A program made the position numbers and the translations under genes. Under the pieces are notes generated by a model. That model was not told the origin of the DNA. It saw only the letters and a list, made by a program, of their open reading frames with translations, and ran no database searches. Below, in pieces: positions 35,464 through 47,321 of a DNA stretch of 64,000 nucleotides. Positions within the stretch are counted from its first letter, which is position 1, and each line of letters starts with the position of its first letter. Origin of the DNA: Tribonema minus. Lineage: Eukaryota; Sar; Xanthophyceae; Tribonematales; Tribonemataceae. Location of the stretch: contig JAFCMP010000108.1 in NCBI GenBank assembly GCA_017506865.1, forward strand, positions 62,001 to 126,000, given 5' to 3'.

Positions 35464-36787
35464 TTACAGCAACACCTGCCTCATTTTCTGCAGAATTTTC
35501 CGAACGATTTTCTGCCAAAGGTAGAGCTTGCGCTCCTTCTCCTCCTCTGCCTTCCACACCTCAACTTGCTTCAACATTGCCTGCTGCACAACGACGGAGG
35601 CTGCGCGCACCTGCAAGGTGTCAGGGTTGATAGTGCAGGGGTGTGCGCCTAGACCAATAGCTAGGTTGAGGTCCACGAACTGGCTTCGAGTAACGCCAAA
35701 TGCTGCAGCGACTTGGCCTAGGTCAAGCATTGCTGACTTCACGTCGCTTGCTGCAAGCTTCGACAGGACCTCAATCTGCTCTGCACGACTCAGTTTGGCT
35801 GTGGCTGGCGCCGCTGCCAAAAGCCCATCGAGCCCGGCTACTGCCTGCTGGTACTCTCTGTTCGCAAAAGCCTTGATGGCATCGTGAATTTCAGAAGGCG
35901 TGTCACACGCGCTCCAGCTGTCAAAGCACAGCTGCTTGAGATACAGAACGCGAGTGCCACAGTTGCTGAGCACTTCCTCGACGAGCTGCGTCTCGTCCAG
36001 GTTGACATCGGCCTTGTGCGTCGCGCGCCACTTGCTCACTGCTGCTTTGACGTACTCTTTCGCCTCCGTCTCTGAGAGATCACCCACCTCCACAGTGCGG
36101 ACGCGGAGAAGGGACAGGGGGGCCAGGGGCGCCATCACGAAAGCGGTAGGTGCGGCAGACACCACCACGACAAACTGCGCTAGCGAGTTACTGGAGCCAA
36201 GTTCTTTGCAGAAGAGCAGCAGGTGATAAAGCTGCGTCGAGGTGAACGCACTGTTGACGTCGATGATGAACACCGGCCGCTGCTTACCACCTTGCTTCAT
36301 CTCCTGCAACGCCCCCCTCATCACAGCGAGCGGGTCCTCCCCCTGCGGCGCCCTGTGCTGCATGCCCAGAGCGCCCAGCACTTCTGCTGCCCATACTGAA
36401 CCGATGTCGTTGCCGGAGGACATGGACATGAAGTGGAGCTCTGTGTTTATCACTTCTTGCTGCTCGTTGAAGGCGCTGATGGCAGCCGTCGACTTGCCAG
36501 CGCCATGGTTGCCGATGATGAGCACAGTGCTCGGGTTCTCTTGGCTCCTGTCGGCGGTAATGCTTTTGATGACCTCTTCTCTGGGAAGGAAACAGCCTGT
36601 CGACACATTAACGGGGGGGGGTGTTGATGGCCGCCAGTTTCGCCGCTGCGCGCGTCACTCTATGCCTGTCATCATCTTTGGACAGCCACTCTAGCAAACC
36701 AATACTCCCCAGAACTGCCGTGACGAGGGCAGCTACAGTGAGCCATGGGGGCAGAGCACTGCCGCTGGCGCTGCTGCCACTGCTCCT

Positions 36788-36825
<38 letters not shown>

Positions 36826-37306
36826 TGCCGCCGCCGACATTACCGCCGCCGCCGCTGCCGCCGCCGCCGCCGCCGTAGCTGCTACCAGTACGGCCGCTGG
36901 CGCCACCGCTGTTGCCACTGCGGGCGTCACCAATGCTGGTACCGCCGCTGGCAGTGCCGTGTCTGCCTGTGCTGAGATCGCCAGCACCGTTTCCGTTGCG
37001 CGCCGTGCCGTTCTTACTGCCCGCCGTTCCGTTACCGCCGCCAGCAGGCAGCTGCGGCTTGTGCAGCGGTTCCTTGGCGACGAAAGAGGGCAAGTGCGGC
37101 AGATGATGGTGCTGTGCGCCTTTGTTGACGACAGCAAAATTGACTGGGACGTGCAGTGGCATGCCCTGTCGTTTGGCAACATTACAGCCACCAGGCTCGC
37201 CCCTAGCGGCACTGGCAGCGCAGCGGGACCGGAACAATTGCTGCCTGCAGAAGCCCCCAGTCTTGCAGCTCGCGAAGGGCACCAAGCCCCTGCTGATGCG
37301 AAACAT
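35464..37306 (-). CDS. Membrane-anchored P-loop NTPase, copy 2
   Basis: Two adjoining frames. 37306-36608 encodes 232 residues: a basic N-terminus, a Gly/Ser/Asn-rich stretch and one transmembrane segment (about residues 188-207, WLTVAALVTAVLGSIGLL). 36606-35464 encodes Walker A (GNHGAGKST), a Walker B-like VFIIDV, VRTVEVGDLSETEAKEY and a charged C-terminus. The frames meet in a run of nine C (minus strand); with eight, INTPP would run directly into VNVSTGCFLPREEV. So either the gene is broken, the run varies, or the base call is wrong. The joined product would be about 611 residues. The layout (transmembrane segment, then NTPase) suggests a protein held in an organelle or ER membrane, but the substrate and family are unknown. 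It is part of a repeated unit. Confidence 0.65.
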
Positions 37307-37309
37307 CGC

Positions 37310-37830
37310 ACAGGTGACGACCAGAATCGCTACTGCTGCTGCTGATGAACCAGGCTCTTAACCCGCTGCCGGCTACGCCTAATGCAACGAGCTGGGTTTA
37401 TTCTGTCCGAGTGAGTCCCCCACCCCACGAGTACGCACCGAGTCTTTGTTCAGTCCATGGACTCTCATTGGGGGGCGCAGCCCTTGCAGGCAGTGGTGCG
37501 CATCAAGCTCTAGGTACAAGGCTTGGCACGAAAGACTCATACTGCACTTTCCTGGGTCGTAGACCCAGGCTTCCGTCGACTTTGCTGCCAGATCACGTTT
37601 GATGCCAGATCTCGCGACGCAGGCCGCGAAGCGCTGGCGGCTGGGGCTTGGGCAAGAGCTTAGAGGACTGGCGAATTTCCTCCGGGGTCGCCGCCGTCTG
37701 CGGCCGCCGCGTGCCTCGGCACGAGCCGGATCAATTAGGCGGTGAAGTGGGCCACGTGGCATTTCTATTGACACGTGGATAGGCTCAGAGAGCTTTCACT
37801 AGACAGATTCACTGGGTGACGCGTGTCATT
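37310..37830. other. 5' flank of NTPase copy 2
   Basis: No gene is recognised. Its left edge joins the NTPase start; its right edge joins repeat family C. A GACACGTG/CACGTGT-rich patch (about 37766-37842) has several short inverted repeats (TTGACACGTGGATAG, TTTTGACACGTGTCA). Confidence 0.35.
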
Positions 37831-39860
37831 TTGACACGTGTCACACGCTCGGCGGCCCTCAGACTCCTGGCAGTGCTTCGCAGGCCTTGCGGTCACCGTC
37901 ATGCAGCGCCACGGCGTGCAGCAGAGCAGGAAGCAGCTCGCAAGCAGGCTAAGCGAGGTTGGTATGGCCTGCACTGTAGAAGAGGAAAGCACGGTACCTG
38001 TGTTTGTGCAGGTGCCTGCGGCACCCAGGATGGCCATGGCTACTCTGCTGCAGTGCATGCGGAGGCCGCAGCTCGGGGCTGGAGCGCGTTTGTGGAAAGC
38101 AGCAATGCAGGCTCAGGACGGTGCTCAAGGTTGGCGCGCGCTTGCGGACTGGGAGTTGTTGGGAGCACCAGCCATGCCAGAAGCCGGGGAGCCGCATCAG
38201 CAGCAACGACAGCACCAACAGCAGCAGCAGCACCAGCAGCAGCACAGCCATAACTTCTTAGATGCAGTATGGGGCCTGATGGCGCTCAGCATTGCTACAT
38301 CCACTCCTTAGGAGTGTTGTTCACATGCAGACGACGGAGCTTGTGGCTGAATTGCAGTTGTGGAATCGACGCCAGCAGCTGCAGCAGCGCTGGCAGCTCA
38401 GGATGGACCTATGAAGTGGAGCGTGCTTGGAGTGTCAGCAGCGGCATACAGAGGCACTATCCTGTTGGCGCCCAGGATTGCTACATCCACTTCCCTGAAG
38501 TCTTGCCCAGATGTGGAGGACACAGCAACGGGCCGGTGCGCTTTGGTATTGCTGCTAAAACAGCAGCGCTCAGGGCGGTGATAGGGATTGGAGTGCGCTT
38601 TTGGACTCATTGGCAGCAGCAGCAGCAGCAGCAGGACCTGCATTCGTTCCGCGCCTTGCATGCAGAGGCACTTTCTTGGGGCCTATAGATTAAAATGGTG
38701 CCCATGATTGCTACAACCACTCCTTTGGAGTGTTGCCCGTATCAGGATGCAAGAGGGGCTGGAGCGCGTTAAGCCTGCGCGCTTGCCAGCAGCAGCAGCA
38801 GCAGCAACAGCTTTGCCGGACCTAACTGTGACGGCACCATATTATGGGGCTTGCTGCAACCACAATGGCGCTGAAGTGTCGCCCGCGAGCTGAAGGCGGA
38901 CATGTGTGCTGGAGCTTGATTACAGTGAAGCATTTGTTGGGAGTTGCGCAACTGCAGGGGGAGGGTAATATAATGGTCGTAGTGGTAGCTGTAGTTGGGT
39001 GGGAATGGGATGCGCTTGGGCACACCCTGTGTGCTCTGGGAGCTGCCTCTGATGATATTGTGCCTATATTGCATATGCTCTGTATGACACAGTTTTTTGC
39101 ATACGCCCCTCGAATCAACTGAGAACAGCAGCGCGTTGCTCAGCCGCCGGGTTGGGTCTGGGTCTGGACCTACGACCCAGGACTCCGGCAGCGCAGCTGC
39201 TTTCAAGTGCAAATGAAAGGCACAGAGTGTGTCTAGGGTGCCCATTGTTGTGTGATACTGCTGCTGTGACTTCATGTGTTGATGCCAAGTGCACAGAGAA
39301 GGTCGCATATAGTGGTCGGCAGTGCGCATACGAGCAGGTTTCTTCAAATTGCTGTATTGTTGTGATTGCGGATCAGGGGCACCCGCCGAAACAGAGTTGA
39401 TGCATGCAGCGCGCAGCGGCTGCGAGATGTGCTTGCATGCACGTGAACTTCTCTAGGTAAGCCAAACCTTGCTGAATGCTGGTGCAGGTGAGGTAGTTTT
39501 AATTCAGTGAAGACAGGACTGCGTGATGGCCTGCGCCTGACTAGTGCAGAAGCAACTTCAACTTGGAAGTGACAAGGCTGATTATTTATGAAGAATAACC
39601 TCAAAATGGTAGGAAACACTTGAGGGTTTTGGAGGCAAAAAACAAGATAACATGCCCAGCACCATGGCCGCCGTGCCTCCCAAGAAAACTTGCATACCAG
39701 CACGACTTGAAATTGCTGTAGTGAACACAGTGAACGATTGAAGCAGCTGAACACAGCAGCAGTGGCACTGGCGGTGTGGACGAGTCAGCACGCACGGCCG
39801 GCAGTTGATAATTACAGCCTCAAATTCTATTCATCAATTGGCACGTGCAGAGGATAAGAC
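37830..39860 (+). repeat. Repeat family C, copy 2
   Basis: Three boxes near 38262-38330, 38450-38520 and 38665-38735 share CACTxTCxTGGxGCC, GATTGCTACAxCCACT and a CTCCxxxGGAGTG dyad with the boxes at 15284 and 15572. Between them lie CAG repeats. The end (ATCAATTGGCACGTGCAGAG near 39833-39852, then GTTCACGCACAAGGCCGTGC) matches 16413-16475. Open frames across it are CAG-driven and not convincing as genes. Confidence 0.6.
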
Positions 39861-40329
39861 TCAACAAATGAACTTCAAGTTCACGCACAAGGCCGTGCAG
39901 CAGCGGCACGGCTCACACACCAGCGTGACGGTGGCGTCCGAGTCACCTTCCTGGCGCACGCCGTCATTGTTGGCCGGCGCAATGTGAATACTGCTCCGAG
40001 CTACATGTATAGAAAGATGGGTACATAAGCAGCACTGCTCAGCACAGTGCCTGACACACCAGCGCTCAGCGCAGTGCCTCAGCACTGCTGCAGGTAGCTA
40101 ACATACCATGCCTTGCAACGGCAGGGGACACCAGCCCGGGGGTTGCCTAGTCAGCTGTCTGAACTGCTTCAAGTGTTCAAGGTGGGCACACTTGAAGTGG
40201 GAGTCACAGTGTTGAAGTTTAGTAGGGGCAGTGCTGCCCCTCAGGATGGTGGGCCTTGGGTTGACGGTGTAGTAGGCCAGCATGCCCGCCATGGTCGTTG
40301 ACCTGTGAGCACGAGAGGTCGAGTCATGT

Positions 40330-42020
40330 AGAAAGGTGAGTGAGTGAGTGAATCAGAGAGTCAGCAAGTCGGGCAGCAGGCAACGGTGCGGCGCATGGTA
40401 GCGGACCTCATTGCGCCAAAAACTCCGGCGGCACCAGCAGCGGCGGCAGCAGCAGCTGCTCCAGCATCAGAGGCAGCAGTTGCACCTCAAGCTGCCTCGG
40501 CGGCACCACTAGCTGCAGCATCAACAGCTGCTGTGGGCATAGGCAACACAGGTGCTCCAGGCCCTAGGGCTGCGGCAGCACCTGCAACAGGAGTAGCGGC
40601 AGCAGGCGGCGCCGCCACCGTGCCGGCTGCGACAGCGGCAATGGCGGTGGCAGCGGCCAATGCGGCAGGTGCTGCGCCAGCACCTGCGGCAGCAGCAACA
40701 CCAGCAGCAGCAACGGCTGCGCCCGCGGCAGCAGCAACATCAGCAGCAGCAACGGCAGGCGTGCCACACCAGCAATGCTACGGCGCGGCAGCAGCAGAGG
40801 TGGCACGCCTGCCCCTCACGTGGATGATCGCCACAGCTGCCGCATCCCTATGTGCAGCAACAGGTGACAAGCTAGAACATCTACTGCCACCAGCGCTAAT
40901 GCCACTGCAGCAGCAGCCACCTATGCAGCAGCCCTCGCCGCCAGCAGGTGGTGGCACCCGTGCTGCGGATGCTGCTTACAGTGAACTTGACGTCAGTGCT
41001 CTGCAGTTGCAGTGTAGCCTGAGGCGCCTCAATCAGAGTGCGCTTGCAGATGCCGTCGCTACCGAGCTTACAGATAAAGTGGAGGCGGACCTGCGACAGT
41101 CGCCACAGGGCACGCAGCGCACGCAAGCTTTGGCACGGTTCCAGTTGCAACGCAACAAGCGCTCGATCGGGATGGTATTCCTCAACGAGACGATGTACTC
41201 TACAACGGCTTCGTTTGATGGCCTATCCTGGCAGCTGGCCGTCAAACGCACCATCGGAGTAGAGAAGCAGACGACAGGCTGCAAGCTGTGCAGGAAGTCG
41301 CCGGGCGGCACTCAGCATGCACGGCTGTGTCAAGTGGCCGAGGACTACACGCCATTTCTGACGTCCGCCGGGCCGCCGGGGAGTCGCAGGATGGACATCG
41401 TGCTGCCTGCCGACGCCTTCCCGGTGACCGGCTACGATGATCAGACACGCCAGCTACCGCTCATGGTGGACGTCACCTGCTTCGAGGCGCCCGCGGCGCA
41501 GACAGTGTCTGAGCCGCAGGTGCGGCAGGCCTACAGCAGACCCCGAACGTTGCTACCGCGACCAAGAGGCCGCCAAATACACCGACATTTCGGGTCATCA
41601 TGATCAGAATTGCTGCAAACTTGCCACTTTGGCAATCGGGTCATTTGGCAGCATCTGGGCGCAGGGGCGGAAGTTGCTGGAGGCTGTGGCGACAGAGCAT
41701 GCCAGCAGGATGTCAGTGCCCGGAGGAGCGTGCCCTAAAGCTTTTAAGGGCATCGCCCTGGCGCGCTTACACTCGGCACTGTCGGCAGCGTTCCACATGG
41801 CGTACTCTGGCCGCGTCATGACACACATGGCAGAATCCAGGGGGGGAAGGCACATGGACGAGGACGTAGGGGGGGATCTCGATATGCCATTTGGCGGCGT
41901 CGTTTCAGTGGTGGTCATTCAGACTGTCACATGACATGTAGGTTCCGTACAGCAAGCTGTGATACCATTCATCTGGGCTTTTTCGCGCCCGGGGCGAGAA
42001 TCAGTAAAAAGTACTTTAGA
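40330..42020 (+). mobile_element. REL-type LINE, copy L3
   Basis: The frame starting near 40344 has the same Ala-rich linker as L1 but reaches further 5' (RRMVADLIAPKTPAAPAA). It keeps the knuckle CKLC-x8-H-x3-C and RRMDIVLPADAF...LMVDVTC. Compared with L1 about 30 codons after the knuckle are missing, and the frame changes near 41500; the rest reads in another frame to 41934. The 3' UTR and tail (GGGCTTTTTCGCGCCC, GAGAATCAGTAAAAAG) end near 42020. No reverse transcriptase is seen. It lies in the truncated 3' side of the oxidase relic at 42192-43285, in opposite orientation. Confidence 0.75.
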
Positions 42021-42191
42021 AGCACCATCGTTTCAAAGCCAAGGTAGTAAAAGAGCATCTCAACATGGAAACAAGAGGTATTCCAGCAATCCTTGCGGCA
42101 AGTCGTCGTCAATGTCACGACAAAAAAAACGCACGCATTCAACTGGAAGTGACGCACCGCACCCTCACAACTTCAACTGTGCATAACTCAC

Positions 42192-43285
42192 GTGGCAGTG
42201 TATGAGCCACTTGCCCTCCGCGTCGGGCTGCATGATGAGCGTCCTGAATGTGGCGGGCAGGAGGTCCACCACATCCTTGCGGTGGTTGTCCATGGTCAGC
42301 GTGTTGCCATGGAAGTGCGCCGTGTGGAGATTGACCTGCATTGCAATGGAGTGCAGGCAGCTGCGGCGCTGAGTAATGTGCCGGGTTTAACCGCGCGCGT
42401 GTGACGGTGTCAGTGTTTGCAGCCACCAAGTGTAGGTCGACCTGACGCGAGGGGCAAGGGTATGTTGGTATGATATTTTGTGTGAACGTCGATTCTGCAT
42501 GCAGGTTGAGGGTGTGTGGATGTCAGCAGAGTACGTGTGTAGGCTGATCAACACTACGCACAAATATGTATAGGCTGATCAGCACTGCGCACAAATGTAC
42601 AGTCATGCGCCCGCAGGCTGGCTGTGGGTCAGCCAGCAGAGGACGAGATGTTGAGCGCTGATGTACATTTGCTGAGCACTATTGACTCATAGTATTGAGT
42701 AACCAAAGCTGAAGATTTCAAAAAAGCAAAAGGGTTTTTTTCAAATCATGTTCGCATCATGGGGCCATATGACGGTGATCGGGCTTTTCATACAACAAGG
42801 AAGGCAGAATGATGGTCAGATGCAATCATGTACGGCTTGCTGGATTGTACATACGTAAATCAATAAACAAAATCAGGCTTGTGGGATACAGGGAGTGTAC
42901 CCCAAGCCATATGAGGGCGTGAAGGAGCCTTGCAATCGAATATCCCTCGCGGAGTTCTATCAGTCAAGCTGAGGCGATTCAGCCACCAAGCATCCCGTCA
43001 GTTCCGGTGCCGCAAGAGGAAGCAGAGGGCGTCACTGACTTGACTCACGACTTGACTCACAACTTGACTTGTGACTCACCTCCGTGCCAAACGCGGCCAC
43101 GAACCAGCGGATCCTCTCTCCGACGTACATGTCGAGCCCGTTGAGGTTGCCGAAGAAGCGGCCGTTGATGTTGTGCATGAGGTTGCTCTCGGCAAATCCT
43201 GCGGGATCGCCGTTAACGAGGGCGGGGTTGCAGCCGAACTTGGCGCAGTTCACGTCCAGGTAGTGGCTGTATTCTCATTGGTCAC
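42192..43285 (-). pseudogene. Multicopper oxidase relic, related to oxidase A
   Basis: Two exons remain. 43285-43080 corresponds to exon 6 of oxidase A (NCAKFGCNPALVNGDPAGF...FVAAFGTEV) and 42335-42192 to exon 7 (HTAHFHGNTLTMDNH... to LIHCHV). Splice sites sit at the same places. Near the start of the first exon one base is missing relative to oxidase A, shifting the frame before DVNCAKFG. The final exon with the last copper ligands is absent; about 170 bp further on lies LINE copy L3. No exons 1-5 were seen upstream to 44588. The retained reading frame in most of both exons suggests fairly recent loss. A hidden continuation outside the recognisable exons is possible but unlikely. Confidence 0.8.
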
Positions 43286-44588
43286 CTGATCCAGCGGGGG
43301 GGGTGCTTGGTCAGTTGCCGATTTGTGTGCATACATTGCTGGTACAAGGGTTGAGGTTAGGGTTAGGCCGCCGCTGCCCCGATCATCGGGGTTGGCCGTC
43401 ACGTTATGGTATGTGTGCATGGATGGCCCAGTGCAGTACTGTGCAGGCGATGATGTGCATGTACGCAGCTGCTGCTGCTGCCGCCGGCCAAAGTACTTGT
43501 ACCGAGCGGCAATTATCACATGTACTTAGGTAGCGCAGTTCGGTTTTGTATTGCTGCAGCACAGCTCAGTCACTGCGCGTACTGGGAAAGCTCTTCCTAA
43601 GTAGCTGCTGCATCTGCAAATCGGTTGTTTTTACTGAAATCCCTTGGGGGAGGTTTGAACACGGCACCAGCATCTATCACCATGCACATAACAGCGACGT
43701 TAGCAGTCTTAGTACAGCAAATCTCCCGCATGCTGCATCTGCATGTGCTCTCCTGGTTTTGAATGCTCCGACATACCCCTAACACGTAGTCTTTAAGTTA
43801 GCATCACCATAATGCCATGCTGCCCAACTTTAGCAGACTGCTTCAAACACCCTGGTGATGTTGCATACCCATGTACATACATGTAGAGGGTACCACTGGC
43901 ACAAATGACAAGCAGCCAAAAGTGCAGTCACTGTGGCATGTACATTAGTGCAAAAGCCACACCATACGAGCTCTACGATCTTTTGATTCGTTTTTTCATA
44001 CAAAAAAGACTGATGTGCCCTGATGCAATGGCAATTCCATCCACATACGTCCATGAACGTGGCCGCGGCTATCAACAGGTTGCAAAAACCTGACACACCT
44101 TTGCTATTGTGGGACAGGCTGTTCCGCAGGCTGTCCGTACGCATGTCTGTGCCCGCAGGGCTCTCTTATAGTGCACACGTGGCACCGCGGAGGCGGGGGG
44201 GGCAGTAGCTCGTGAGCGTCCAGCGGGTGGTGAAGGCTGCAGCGGCGTCGGCACGAGAGCATAGAAACAGCGACAACAGGGTCAGACACGGAATGCACGT
44301 TTGCGCGGTTGCAGTTGAAGTTGCAGTGGGCCAGCGCTCCGTCTGCTGGCCGGCTCCAGCCCAATGTTCACAGCCACATGTAAACAAAACAGGTTGAAAC
44401 TATCACTGGTGGCTGAATGCCTGGAACAGCGGGGACCACCAGCACTTGCAAGCTTACACAACAGCAGGAGTGCACCAGGGTTGTTGCGCTCAACGCCCTT
44501 GTGTCCAGGCCTGCACACGCCACTCATTACATCAATCACGACCATGAACTCAAGGCTAAATACACATGGTATGTATGTACATTATCAT
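43286..44588. other. Intergenic between oxidase relic and P-loop gene
   Basis: No gene is recognised. TTAGGG-like units lie near 43352-43370. Short runs of GCTGCTGCT occur at 43465-43480. A TTGAAGTTGCAG motif is at 44309-44320. Confidence 0.35.
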
Positions 44589-47321
44589 TCACGCGCACCT
44601 GCAGCGCCCGACGCGCACGTACTGCCTGCACCACCCGCGGCTGACAAAGTGCTGGCACACCGGGGAACCGTCCGTGTTCTGCGGAAGCGCGTTCCGCAGC
44701 GCCTGCGCCCTCGCCGCGAGCGCCTCCTCCGTCTCATGTTCGCACGGCACCGGCAGCGTGCACACGCGGCAACGCCCCAGTGGCTCCAAAACCGTCAGCG
44801 CGGAAACCTTCAAGAGGCCCGCCGCGGCCGTCGCTGGTGCTCTCTGCCGTGTAGGTGAAGCGCTGAGCGGTGCCATTGTTGAGCGCTGCTGCTGATGGCC
44901 GATATCGGCGCCCCCCCTGGTCGACGCGAGCTGTTTCTGCCGCCGCGTTCTGCCGAGGGTATCTGCCATGGCGGCGGAAGGCGACGGCGGCTGCCGCCGC
45001 GTTTCACCGAGACCACCGGCCATGGTCGCACTGAGAGAAGTTTGCTGCTGTCGTCGCGTCTCGCCGAGCATGCCAGCACTTGAAGTTGAAGTGCGCAGTC
45101 CCCACCCTGCCGTACCGTTCAGAGCACCTGCGTTGCCCTCCGATTCACGCAGTAGTGGCGATCTGGCAGCACTGGTCGACTCCCTTGACCCTCTCGTCTT
45201 GCCCAGAGCGCCGGTGCTGCCATACGACTCTCGTGCCCGTGGCGATCGCGCCCCCGTCACCGACAGCCGCAGTTGAGCACTGACTTGAAGTTGGCTACCA
45301 CTGCTCTGCGTCACCGCTCTCTGGGTAGCGGCGGACCTGGCAGACTTGCGCTGTCGCGCTGAGCGCTGCTGCGGTGCTGCGGCGAGTGCGCGGCGCACGT
45401 TGGCACGGCTCAAGTAGTGGTGGCGCACGAACGCGCGCTGCAGCAGCGACAGCAGGCGCGGCACGTCCGGCCACCTGCGGGAGCGTCACGCGCGGCGAGA
45501 GAAGTTGAGGTTCAGACTCGGACTCATGGGCTGCCCAAGTGAGTCGTCGGAGCCCGCCGCGTTTCTAGACCACACACACCTGGCCTGAGTTGCGCTAGAT
45601 CTACATATACGTGCAACGTGTATGTACAGTGTACAGAGTCGACAGTATCCACGCTCGACGGTCCTCGTTGCGCGCAGACACAAGCGCTGCTTGAGATGGT
45701 ATGCTGCATGTACATATGTGTCACTGTCTTCATTACTTTGTGGCTGGCACCACTTCAAGCGTTGGCATCAGGACGTATGTTACTGCAGAGGGGACTGCAC
45801 GCACCAAACCGCATGCTCCTGCATGTGCCATACTTGTTTTTGACGTGCATACATTCATGGACACGAATGTCCATACATACATACATCATACATGATGCAT
45901 GTAAGTGCAATTCATACATACATACATACTCAAAATACATATGCCATGCTCCTGTAAAGTGCTGTACATACCTGGCCTGGAATGCTGCTTGAATGCCGTG
46001 AAGCTCGTAACCGACGCACTCATCCTGCAGCAGCTCCAGCACCATCTCCAGCTGCGACAAGGGGCGTTGATCAGCACATGAGCGACGACATGCAATCAGC
46101 TCATTCACTCAGTTCAGCAGCCAACACCTTGTGCGCCTGTCTCTGCACACGATTCGGACAAAGTTGTTAAAACATGCTTGAGCGATCTGCTGCCCTCGAC
46201 AGCTGCCCTCTATCTATCAACATCTGCCAACACCATTCACACAGGCTCATGTACTCCGCTCTTTTGCGCAACCCTCATCCAAAAGCATGTCCCTTTTCGC
46301 AGCAGCACTGCCCGCGGTCGTCTACTGCAAGTCGGCGTCAGACCCAGGAGCGGTCCAGATCCAGCCACAGCAGTTGCACCCCCCCACACGCGCGCACCAG
46401 GCACAGTGCAGCAAACAGTGCGCCGGCAAAACTCACCGCCGTCTCCTCGCTAACAGGCTCCATGCGCACCACCGCAGAGGCGTGCAGCAGCGTCGCCGCC
46501 ACTGGCACCTGCCGCCCCTGCGTGCGCACCGCCATCACCAGCCGCACACGCCCCGCGTGCTCCGCAGCAAACGCCGCCAGCACAGCGTGCCCCTGCTGCC
46601 GCATTTCCTGCAGATCATCCGCCACCAGGATCAGCGGCGGCGCGGGTCTGTTGCGCCTGTGCCTGAGGAGGGGCTGCAGGCGCTGGAGGAGCTTGTGGGG
46701 GGCTTCGCCGTCGTGCGGGTGCACGTGGACGATGTTTGGTTCCTGAGGCTGCTGCTGCTGCTGCTCATGGTGATGAGAGAGAGGCTGCTGCGGGTGTTGA
46801 TGCTGTGGCAAGTGCTCCGGCTGCTGCTGGTCCTGAGAGTTGTTGCGCGTTGCTGACGATCTGCGCTGACAAAGCTGGCCATCGCTGGTGCAGCGTTGCA
46901 GCAGCTCGTTCATGAACAGTGTCAGGGCAACAGACTTCCCAGTGCATTGTCTGCCGACGAGTAGTACGTGCTCATTGCAAATTGCGGTGTCCCCATCTCC
47001 GATCAATCCTATGAGCTTGTCTATGGCTGACGCGCTCACTGGATACATATCCTTGAAGTGTTCGAAATTCGTCGGCGTGATGGTGTCGGCCCAGTTGACT
47101 ATGACATCGCCGCCGGAGGGCAAGCGCGGCTTGACGACAGCGTTACGCTTCCAAACAGGGTGCAGCATCGACCATATCTCGTTGTCGAACACACTCGAGG
47201 CATCATACTGCATGCCCTGTGCAGCTGCGACATAGTTGGAGGTCAACAGCTGGGGAGTACCTGTACCATCCGCGCCTGCGGAAGTATGAGTCAAGCGTTC
47301 GCTCAATGCACCATCAGTCAT
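44589..47321 (-). CDS. P-loop protein with low-complexity middle and Cys-rich C-terminus, 3 exons
   Basis: Exons 47321-46437, 46051-45972 and 45474-44589 join in phase to 616 residues. Residues about 115-135 carry a Walker A-like VLLVGRQCTGKSVALTLF. About 100 residues of Gln/His-rich sequence follow, then a Walker B-like ILVADDLQEM (about 240). Exon 2 is a short helix-forming piece (LEMVLELLQDECVGYEL). Exon 3 begins with RWPDVPRLLSLLQRAF, has four to five short repeats of LGETRRQ, and ends with paired Cys clusters (CRVCTLPVPCEHE and VCQHFVSRGWC...GRCRC), possibly a zinc site. The order resembles the NTPase of the repeat units (P-loop after a short linker), but similarity is weak. I do not recognise the family, and no function is proposed. 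TTGAAGTTGAAG motifs occur inside exon 3 as codons. Confidence 0.68.

Larger units (their letters stand above)
32395..37306 (-). repeat. NTPase-bearing repeat unit, copy 2, interrupted by LINE insertions
   Basis: Coding part 37306-35464, then after an insertion the 3' noncoding part 33540 to about 32395, colinear with 1120-2035 of copy 1. The junction lies directly after the NTPase stop in a GTACATG sequence, the same word found at the ends of the LINE tails. A further short unrelated stretch of about 200 bp, with its own GGGCTTTTCGCGCCC tail, sits at about 32515-32710. The unit ends near 32395 with AAGCGAGAATCC. Confidence 0.65.

Noticed and set aside
36621-36878. Plus-strand Pro-rich frame over NTPase copy 2
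   Set aside because: It is the complement of the Gly-rich linker encoded on the minus strand.
40344-41603. L3 as an intact gene
   Set aside because: Compared with L1 it has an internal deletion and a frame change, and it lacks any reverse transcriptase.
42192-43285. A functional third oxidase
   Set aside because: Only two internal exons remain, one with a frame change, and the last copper-binding exon is missing.
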